The translations under genes were made by a program, and so were the position numbers. From positions 1 to 40,285 of the forward strand of contig CABTZO010000004.1 of NCBI GenBank assembly GCA_902489335.1: a DNA stretch of 40,285 nt. The letters run 5' to 3'. The notes under the pieces were generated by a model, which was not told the origin of the DNA, did not search any database, and saw only the letters and a program-made list of their open reading frames with translations. This DNA comes from an uncultured Oscillospiraceae bacterium. GTDB taxonomy: Bacteria > Bacillota > Clostridia > Oscillospirales > Acutalibacteraceae. Within the stretch, counting starts at the first letter, position 1; each line of letters starts with the position of its first letter. Below, piece after piece: positions 33,656 to 40,285 of the stretch.

Positions 33656-35632
33656 CTAATTTTCAAAATATTTATCAATTTCTTGTTTAAGAATTGTAAT
33701 TGCCTGTTCTATTGTAACATTGTCAAGCGAAACTGCAGCCATTGTGAGATGTCCGCCGCCGCCTAATTTTTCCATCATGATCTGAACGTTCATTTCTCCT
33801 AAACTTCGGGCAGAAATATTTACGTGGTCTCCCTGCGTATAAACTACAAAAGAGGCTTTGACATCCGGGATATATAATAATTCATCAGCCACTTGAGATG
33901 ACAGAATTCTTATATCTCTCTGGTCCTGCAATCTTTCATCGGTATATCCGACTACACAGTTTTTATAAATTTCACTGTTGCTCATTATAGCATTTTTTTT
34001 CTTATAAGAGGAGATATCATTCGAGAAAAATTTTCTGACATTGAGCATGTTTGCGCCCTTTTGTTTAAGGTATGCCGCCGCCTCAAAGCATGACGCGGAA
34101 GTCTTAAACACAAAATTTCTTGTATCCAGCATGATTCCCGAAAGCACTGCTTCTGCTATGTATGGCGAAATATCAACCTTTATCGGAGAATATTGAATTA
34201 ATTCGGTTACCATTTCACAAACCGACGAAGCGGAAATTTCATTGTAAAAAATCATAGCCTTGTCAATTGCATCAATAGTTTTTCTGTGGTGATCTATAAC
34301 CACGCAAACATCAATTTTCTTGTATAATTCCGGTTCGTCGAGAAAATCTGCTCTATGTGAATCAACAACAATGAGCATTGATTTAGAAGAAAACTCTTTC
34401 GGCAAATCCTCCGGGCTTACGAATCCGTCAAAGCCCATATTTTCAAGATAATCAATTAGTTTAGTGGCAAGACTGTCTTTTCTGTTTACGACAATCTTTG
34501 CCTCTTTGCCAATTGCATTAACCCACGCATAAACTCCGACTGCTCCTCCGATACTGTCGAGATCTGAAAAACAATGTCCCATAATATAAACTATGTCGCT
34601 GTTATGCACAAGTTCGACAATGGTAGAAGATACAAGTCTGATTTTACTCTTTGTTCTTTTGGAGCCTGTGTCCGAAAGACCGCCTATAATTTGAATGTCG
34701 TTATTTCTTTTGACAACGACCTGATCTCCGCCTCTACTTTTCGCAAGATCCAAGGCTTGAGCAGAATTCTCATCACACTTTATTATATCTCTGTCGGTTG
34801 AAACACCGCCTGAAATTGTGAGTCCCAAATCTTTATTCTTATATTTGAAATCTCTGACTTTTTCTAAAAACGAAAACTTGTCTTCAATCATTTCATCGAG
34901 ATATTGACTTTCGGTAATTAAAAGATAGGCGTCATCACTCACCTTATTCATAAGGCAATTATATTTACTCGACCAACTTTCAATAATGTTTTCAAGCTGA
35001 CCGTTAATCAACATTGCATCTCCTGTCTTGTAACTGTCTAAAATATCTGAGAAGTTATCAAAATCAAGACTGATAAACAAAGGTGCCTCATTTTTATATT
35101 TTTCCTTAACTTTATACAGTTCGGTAACATCAACAAAATACAGAATATAGCAATCATTTGAAGCTTTTTTATCGGACTTTATTTTGCTTACATAGACATA
35201 ATAATTTGAAGAATTTAAAGTAACGGATAATTTTCCTATATCACTGCAATTTTCAAGGTCGGATCTTCCGATTAAGCTTGAAATGTTTTCGTTGTCCAGA
35301 ACTTTGTCATTTATAATTTCATACGAAAAACTTTCGTTATACCAAATTATTTTTCCTTCTGATCCGGCAAAAACAATAGGCAAAACAAATTTATCAAGTC
35401 TGTCTCTTTGATTTAAGTCCAAATAATGCGACGCATTCTTAATCTGCATTGCAAGTTTACGATTCAAATAAATACTTCTGAAAAAGGCAATCAGGGCAAT
35501 AATAACAGTAAAAGCTATAAATCCATATGCAATTTCGCGTTCATACATATAGATTACAATTATCCCAAGAATTGCAAGAATAAAAACTAAAATGTGAAGA
35601 AAATATTCTTTAATATAAGAAAATATTTTCAT
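33656..35632 (-). CDS. gdpP: Cyclic-di-AMP phosphodiesterase GdpP
   Basis: Membrane enzyme that hydrolyses c-di-AMP to pApA. It has 658 residues, normal length. Order: two membrane helices (about 10-30 and 35-53), a PAS-like domain (75-165, with GKIIWYNESF), a degenerate GGDEF domain (175-310; the motif position reads VSDDAYLL), then the DHH domain (HCFSDLDSIGG; VIDHHRKTID) and a DHHA1 domain ending with the GGGGHLTMAA loop. The ATG follows the rnjA stop with no gap, and its ribosome site GGAGG lies inside the rnjA end. It is near the head of the run that ends with the K+ uptake genes ktrB and ktrA, known c-di-AMP targets in other Firmicutes. Confidence 0.95.
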   Translation of the reverse strand: MKIFSYIKEYFLHILVFILAILGIIVIYMYEREIAYGFIAFTVIIALIAFFRSIYLNRKLAMQIKNASHYLDLNQRDRLDKFVLPIVFAGSEGKIIWYNESFSYEIINDKVLDNENISSLIGRSDLENCSDIGKLSVTLNSSNYYVYVSKIKSDKKASNDCYILYFVDVTELYKVKEKYKNEAPLFISLDFDNFSDILDSYKTGDAMLINGQLENIIESWSSKYNCLMNKVSDDAYLLITESQYLDEMIEDKFSFLEKVRDFKYKNKDLGLTISGGVSTDRDIIKCDENSAQALDLAKSRGGDQVVVKRNNDIQIIGGLSDTGSKRTKSKIRLVSSTIVELVHNSDIVYIMGHCFSDLDSIGGAVGVYAWVNAIGKEAKIVVNRKDSLATKLIDYLENMGFDGFVSPEDLPKEFSSKSMLIVVDSHRADFLDEPELYKKIDVCVVIDHHRKTIDAIDKAMIFYNEISASSVCEMVTELIQYSPIKVDISPYIAEAVLSGIMLDTRNFVFKTSASCFEAAAYLKQKGANMLNVRKFFSNDISSYKKKNAIMSNSEIYKNCVVGYTDERLQDQRDIRILSSQVADELLYIPDVKASFVVYTQGDHVNISARSLGEMNVQIMMEKLGGGGHLTMAAVSLDNVTIEQAITILKQEIDKYFEN

Positions 35633-37522
35633 TTATGCCTCCACAACTATAGGTAATATTATCGGTTCTCTGCGAGTTTTATTATATAAAAACTTAGAAA
35701 CTTCTTCCTTAACCTTATTTTTGATTGCATTATGGTCTCTGACATTTTGACCAAAACATCTGTTAACGGCAGATAATGCAACATCGCGGATTTCATCAAT
35801 CAGATTTTCAGACTCTTTAACATAAACGAACCCACGAGAAATAATCTCAGGTTTCATTGTAATTGATGAGCCATATTGTGCCAATCCAAGCATAATAATT
35901 ATTATTCCGTCTTCAGAAAGTTTTTTTCTGTCTCTTAAAACAATGTTTCCGACATCGCCGATTCCATATCCGTCAACATATACCCGTCCTGCCGGAACAG
36001 TGCCGAGAGCTGTCAATCTTTTCTCGGTAACCGAAACTTTTGTTCCGTTGTCCGGTATCAAAACATTTTTCGGATCCATTCCCACGCTAAGAGCCAAATC
36101 TCTGTGTCTTGAAAGATGTTTGGTCTCCCCGTGAACCGGGAAAAAGTATTTTGGTTTAATGATACTCAACATCATTTTCAGTTCTTCACGGTATGCGTGT
36201 CCGGAAACATGAACTTCATACATATTTTCATAGACAACTTTTGCGCCTAATTTTAAGAGTTCGTTTATTACCCTGCCGACTGTCTTTTCGTTTCCGGGAA
36301 TGGGAGTTGCAGAAATAATGATATAGTCATTCGGAGAAATATTTATTTTTTTGTGTTCGCCCATTGCCATTCTGTAAAGGGCTGACATAGGTTCTCCCTG
36401 ACTTCCCGTAGATATAATAACAAGTTGATCGGAAGGATATTGATTCATCGTCTGCAAAGGTATTACAGTGTTTTTAGGAACATCTAAATACCCAAGTTCG
36501 GCACCGATTTTAAATACATTTTCCAAACTTCTTCCGACTAAAACAACTTTTCTTCGAAGTTTAGCGGCCTCGTTTATTATTTGCTGAACCCTGTGAATAT
36601 TTGAAGCAAAGGTTGCAACGATTATTCTTCTCTTTCCCGCTTTTGCAAAAAGTTTTTCAAAAGAGTTACCGACTGCACTTTCGGAAATAGAATATCCGGG
36701 TCTTTCTGCATTTGTAGAGTCAGACATCATTGCCAAAACACCCTGCTTGCCAAGTTCAGCAAATCGACTTATATCGATCATACCACCGTCAATAGGCGTT
36801 GTATCTATCTTAAAATCACCCGTATGAACAACAGTTCCCGCAGGTGTTTTAAGTGCATATCCGACAGCATCCGGAATAGAGTGATTAACATGAATAGCTT
36901 CAACTTGAAAATGTTTGAATTTTTGAACGTCTCCTGCTTTAATTTCATGTAGTTTGATACTGCTGAGCAATCTTTTTTCTCTCAATTTTCCTTCAATAAG
37001 ACCGAGAGTGAGTCGAGTTCCATAAACAGGAATTTTGACATCTCTAAAAAGATAAGCAAGACCGCCAATATGGTCTTCGTGTCCGTGAGTAATGAATATT
37101 GCTTTTATCTTATCTGCATTTTTCTTTACATAAGAAAAATCAGGTAAAACCAAATCTACTCCAAGCATATCATCATCGGGAAAAGCAAGACCACAATCAA
37201 GTAAAATCATTTCATTATCATATTCAAATAAGGTCATGTTCTTTCCGATTTCACCGAGTCCGCCTAAGAATGTTATTTTGATATCCTTCTTAGTTTTAGA
37301 TTTTTTTGTAACTTTATCGGTAACTTTATTTGTAACCTTTTTTGTAACTTTTCTGACTCTGTTTGTTGTTCCGGTTTTTCTTACGGTTTTTCTTACGGTT
37401 TTTTTTGCAGTTTTTTTTGCGGTTTTTGAACCGACATTGTTTTTAGTTCCCCGGTTGTTTGTCTCTTTCGAGGGAACAGAGATTTTTGAATAAGGTTTTA
37501 TCTTATCCGTTTTGGTATTCAA
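35633..37522 (-). CDS. rnjA: Ribonuclease J with a basic, repetitive N-terminal extension
   Basis: Metallo-beta-lactamase nuclease for mRNA decay and RNA maturation with 5'-exo and endo activity. It has 629 residues. Residues 1-80 are an added low-complexity tail built of KTAKK/KTVRK and VTKKV/VTNKV/VTDK units, likely disordered. The catalytic core starts at about 81 (IKITFLGGLGEIGKNM) with HGHEDH (146-151), the beta-CASP domain, and VHGETKHLSRH near the end. Without the tail it is about 550 residues, as usual. The start is TTG at 37522 with AGGAGG about eight bases upstream. It heads the twelve-gene minus-strand run. Confidence 0.94.
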   Translation of the reverse strand: MNTKTDKIKPYSKISVPSKETNNRGTKNNVGSKTAKKTAKKTVRKTVRKTGTTNRVRKVTKKVTNKVTDKVTKKSKTKKDIKITFLGGLGEIGKNMTLFEYDNEMILLDCGLAFPDDDMLGVDLVLPDFSYVKKNADKIKAIFITHGHEDHIGGLAYLFRDVKIPVYGTRLTLGLIEGKLREKRLLSSIKLHEIKAGDVQKFKHFQVEAIHVNHSIPDAVGYALKTPAGTVVHTGDFKIDTTPIDGGMIDISRFAELGKQGVLAMMSDSTNAERPGYSISESAVGNSFEKLFAKAGKRRIIVATFASNIHRVQQIINEAAKLRRKVVLVGRSLENVFKIGAELGYLDVPKNTVIPLQTMNQYPSDQLVIISTGSQGEPMSALYRMAMGEHKKINISPNDYIIISATPIPGNEKTVGRVINELLKLGAKVVYENMYEVHVSGHAYREELKMMLSIIKPKYFFPVHGETKHLSRHRDLALSVGMDPKNVLIPDNGTKVSVTEKRLTALGTVPAGRVYVDGYGIGDVGNIVLRDRKKLSEDGIIIIMLGLAQYGSSITMKPEIISRGFVYVKESENLIDEIRDVALSAVNRCFGQNVRDHNAIKNKVKEEVSKFLYNKTRREPIILPIVVEA

Positions 37523-37605
37523 TACCGTTTCCTCCTCATATCAATATTAAATATATAACTTACCCGTCTTCACGCCTAGGACAGGTTAAAATTCAAGCTG
37601 TTATA

Positions 37606-37634
37606 ATTTTAATCTTTTTGATGAATAAAGTCAA
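37606..37634 (-). promoter_or_regulatory. Promoter of the rnjA-gdpP-...-ktrA gene run
   Basis: On the minus strand, TTGACT (37629-37634), a 17-base spacer and TAAAAT (37606-37611). The resulting leader is about 75 bases long. It contains a possible stem (taacctgtc ... gacgggt...tta, 37560-37590) before the ribosome site. I could not match that stem to a known riboswitch. Confidence 0.65.
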
Positions 37635-37696
37635 ATTAAACGAGATTTCGCATAATTAAAAATTTAAATAAAGATGTAATATTTAAAATTTTTTAC

Positions 37697-37721
37697 AAAA
37701 AAAGGGCGATTATAATCGCCC
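37697..37721 (-). terminator. Terminator of the P-type ATPase gene
   Basis: Stem gggcgat / atcgccc with loop tata (37704-37721), followed on the minus strand by seven T (complement of 37697-37703). It ends the P-type ATPase transcript before the rnjA promoter. The stem is almost identical to the hairpin at 12536-12556 in the intergenic repeat, so it may be derived from that family. Confidence 0.85.
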
Positions 37722-37784
37722 GAAAATAAGTTTATATTTTATAACTTCTTGATAGTTTGACCTCGATAATAAATTAAGAATTTT

Positions 37785-40211
37785 TTAAACACTTTCACTT
37801 TTAACTTTCTTCTTAGCTATATTTCGTTCAATTGCTTTTACTGTTTCAACCAATGGAATTATCAGAAAAGCTATACCTAAAGCCGTAAAGAATTCAGCCG
37901 CATCAATTTTTGTAAAATTGAAGGCATTTGCAAAAAACGGAACTTCAATAACCAAAGCCGTAGTTATCAGAGAAACAACGGTAGAGATGAAAATATACTT
38001 ATTAAAATTACCATGTAAAAACATTGATACGGTTGATTCATGTTGTGATCGCATGTTGAAAGAATGAAAAATCTCACACATTGACATGGTTAAAAATGCC
38101 ATTGTGATTCCGTCCGGACTTTCGGAAATTTCCCATCTGCCGGTTTCCATAAAATGACCTACAAAATAAGCCGAAAGTGTCAAAAGAGTTACCAAAACAC
38201 CCTGGTAAGCTATATCAAAACCTACTCCACCGGCAAAAATTCCGTCGGATGATTTACGCGGAGGTCGTTTCATGAGATCTTTTTCACCTTTTTCCATGCT
38301 GAGTGCAAGTGCGGGAAAAGAATCTGTAACAAGATTTATCCAGAGAAGGTGTACCGGTTTTAATATTGTGAACCCAAGTAAATTAGCAATGAATATTGCC
38401 AAGACTTCACTCAGATTTGAAGACAGAAGAAATTGAATTGACTTTTTAATGTTATCGTAGATTCTTCTACCCTCTTCTACTGCAGCAACAATTGTCGCAA
38501 AATTGTCATCCGCCAAAACCATATCTGCGACATTTTTTGTGACATCGGTACCGGTAATACCCATACCTATGCCGATATCGGCACTTTTAATTGACGGCGC
38601 ATCATTTACCCCATCACCTGTCATTGCAGTTACCATGCCGCGTTTTTTCCAAGCATTTACGATTCTAACTTTGTGTTCCGGTTGAACACGTGCATACACA
38701 GAATATTTTGTAACTTCTTCATAAAACTTTTCATCGGGAATATCATTCAGCTCTGCACCGGTAATAGCCTCGCTTTTATCCTTAATTATTCCCAATTCTA
38801 AAGCAATCGATGCGGCTGTGTCCTTGTGGTCTCCCGTAATCATAATCGGTCTGATTCCCGCTTCACGACATTCCTCAATTGCAGCTTTGACTTCCGGTCT
38901 TACAGGATCTTTCATTCCTACAAGTCCGCAAAAGATCAAATCTTTTTCTATTTCTTCCGGTTCAATTTCATTTGGAATACTTTCTAAATTCTTATATCCA
39001 CAGGCGAGAACTCTCAGAGCTCTGTCAGCAAATTCTTTGTTTTTACCCAAGATTTGTTCTCTGTCGGAATCCGAAAGGTCGCAAATTATTCCGTCTTTAA
39101 CTATTTTCGTGCACTGCTTTAATATCTCGTCGGGAGCACCTTTTGTAATCTGTAGAATATCATCATTTTTTTGATGAATGGTTGACATCATTTTTCTGTT
39201 TGAATCAAACGGCGCTTCACCGACTCTCGGGGAAGTTTTTAAAAGCAGATTTTTATCAAGATCAAGAGACTGTGCATATGACACAAGTGCGACTTCTGTA
39301 GGTTCGCCCACAAAATCTCCGTCATCGGAAACATTGACATCCGTGCAAAGAGCCATATTTTCGGCAAGCCTTTTTTCATTTTCGCAATAGTTATCTACCA
39401 CAGTCATTTTATTTTGAGTCAAGGTTCCCGTTTTATCAGAACAAATAATTTGTGCACAACCGAGAGTCTCGACAGCGGTCAACTTTCGTATTATTGCATT
39501 TCTCTTTGACATGTTTGTAACGCCGATTGAAAGAACAACAGTAACTACTGCGGCTAAGCCTTCGGGAATTGCAGCAACGGCTAAAGAAACCGCGAGCATA
39601 AAAGAGTCAAGTAAGAAATCAAGGTTTATTTCGCTTCCGACTATTAATGCTCTTACTATGTCAAAGGCAAACATAAATATACAGATACCGAGAACTATGA
39701 AGCTCAGTATTTTGGAAAGTTGGGCAAGTTTTTTCTGTAAAGGCGTCTGCTCCTCTTTTGCATTCGACAGAGCACCGGCTATCTTTCCAATTTCGGTATC
39801 CATTCCGATTTTTGTTATTACTGCCTTACCTCGACCATAAACTACGGTTGAGCCCATATACATCATATTTTTACGATCACCTAAGTCAATATCTTTTTGT
39901 CCTTCAAGTCCCAGTGCTTTTATAAATTTATTCACGGGGACAGATTCACCGGTCAAGGCGGATTCCTCTATTTTGAGACTTGCACTCTCAAAAATTCTTC
40001 CGTCAGCTGGAACTGCGTCTCCGGCTTCAATCAGCACAACATCTCCGACGACTAAATCTTCGCTCGGTATTTCAAGTATTTTTCCGTCACGGATTACCTT
40101 TGTCGTTGCCGCAGACATTTTCTGAAGCGCTTTTATTGCTTTTTCAGCTTTACTTTCTTGATAGACTCCGAGAATTGCATTTATTATTACAACAAACATA
40201 ATAATAATCAC
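37785..40211 (-). CDS. Calcium-type P-type ATPase (PMCA/LMCA1-like), 5' end disrupted
   Basis: Ion-pumping P2-type ATPase, probably Ca2+ export. Motifs: TGES in the actuator domain, PEGLAAVVTV in M4, the phosphorylated aspartate in CSDKTGTLTQNK, MITGDH, TGDGVNDAPSIK, and ion-site residues in M5 (SSNLSEV) and M6 (NLVTDSFPAL), then three to four further helices. From the GTG at 40211 it has 808 residues. The frame stays open to 40259, then hits TAA at 40260-40262. The part seen begins in or just after M1, so an expected 60-80 N-terminal residues are missing or out of frame. GTG 40211 has no good ribosome site. It is a pseudogene, a sequence error near the edge, or a gene broken by the window end. 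The downstream terminator is at 37697-37721. Confidence 0.82.
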   Translation of the reverse strand: MIIIMFVVIINAILGVYQESKAEKAIKALQKMSAATTKVIRDGKILEIPSEDLVVGDVVLIEAGDAVPADGRIFESASLKIEESALTGESVPVNKFIKALGLEGQKDIDLGDRKNMMYMGSTVVYGRGKAVITKIGMDTEIGKIAGALSNAKEEQTPLQKKLAQLSKILSFIVLGICIFMFAFDIVRALIVGSEINLDFLLDSFMLAVSLAVAAIPEGLAAVVTVVLSIGVTNMSKRNAIIRKLTAVETLGCAQIICSDKTGTLTQNKMTVVDNYCENEKRLAENMALCTDVNVSDDGDFVGEPTEVALVSYAQSLDLDKNLLLKTSPRVGEAPFDSNRKMMSTIHQKNDDILQITKGAPDEILKQCTKIVKDGIICDLSDSDREQILGKNKEFADRALRVLACGYKNLESIPNEIEPEEIEKDLIFCGLVGMKDPVRPEVKAAIEECREAGIRPIMITGDHKDTAASIALELGIIKDKSEAITGAELNDIPDEKFYEEVTKYSVYARVQPEHKVRIVNAWKKRGMVTAMTGDGVNDAPSIKSADIGIGMGITGTDVTKNVADMVLADDNFATIVAAVEEGRRIYDNIKKSIQFLLSSNLSEVLAIFIANLLGFTILKPVHLLWINLVTDSFPALALSMEKGEKDLMKRPPRKSSDGIFAGGVGFDIAYQGVLVTLLTLSAYFVGHFMETGRWEISESPDGITMAFLTMSMCEIFHSFNMRSQHESTVSMFLHGNFNKYIFISTVVSLITTALVIEVPFFANAFNFTKIDAAEFFTALGIAFLIIPLVETVKAIERNIAKKKVKSESV

Positions 40212-40285
40212 ATCGGCGGGGAAATCACCTTGTAAAACAGAAGCGATAACAGAAAATATTTAAGCCATCCAAAAAATGATAAACA

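Noticed and set aside
33645..33656. Longer L9 start at the GTG at 33656
   Set aside because: The GTG is part of the ribosome-binding site of the ATG at 33644, which gives the universal MKVIL opening.

Overview
The window is an AT-rich, gene-dense chromosomal segment from a low-GC Gram-positive bacterium, most likely an anaerobic Clostridia/Tissierellia-type Bacillota. This rests on several traits: a T-box leader before pheST, an IreB-family protein, a GdpP-RplI-DnaB block, RNase J, KtrAB, a DUF3793-flavodoxin pair and a complete V/A-type ATPase operon in the Enterococcus ntp order. I see no rRNA, tRNA, CRISPR array, phage or transposase gene. The genus cannot be named from the sequence alone.

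Layout. (1) Positions 105-8778, minus strand: a nine-gene V-type ATPase operon (F-I-K-E-C-G-A-B-D) with a good promoter at 8814-8842 and a terminator at 79-99. (2) Positions 8962-12125: a long-form PRPP synthetase (+) convergent with NAD-dependent DNA ligase (-). (3) Positions 12126-12682: a 557-bp non-coding block filled with GC-rich dyad repeats. (4) Positions 12683-14164, minus: ferritin, DUF3793 and flavodoxin, preceded by a near-consensus DtxR/IdeR-type iron box. (5) Positions 14395-17802: type III pantothenate kinase and an ECF S component (+), nrdR (-), and an internally duplicated ThyX (+). (6) Positions 17844-21684: T-box leader, an unusual tract of about 43-nt degenerate tandem repeats, then pheS and pheT. 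(7) Positions 21716-22313: ireB plus a small unknown gene. (8) Positions 22387-37522, minus: twelve closely packed genes, in transcription order rnjA, gdpP, rplI, dnaB, tilS, hpt, ftsH, an OFA-type MFS transporter, a stand-alone AICAR formyltransferase, purD, ktrB and ktrA. (9) Positions 37785 to the right edge, minus: a Ca2+-type P-ATPase whose N-terminal part is cut by an in-frame stop 24 bases from the edge.

How it fits together. Ion and energy homeostasis recurs: the V-ATPase has the full set of Na+ ligands in its rotor subunit, KtrAB imports K+, and a Ca2+ pump lies at the right end. GdpP degrades c-di-AMP, a known ligand of KtrA proteins, and sits at the head of the gene run that ends in ktrBA. 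Nucleotide metabolism is the second theme (Prs, PurD, AICARFT, Hpt, ThyX, NrdR). Most genes are ordinary housekeeping. The parts most worth a second look are the iron-boxed ferritin-DUF3793-flavodoxin operon, the tandem ThyX with catalytic motifs divided between halves, the repeat tract between the T-box and pheS, the intergenic dyad-repeat family, and the repetitive basic N-terminus of RNase J.
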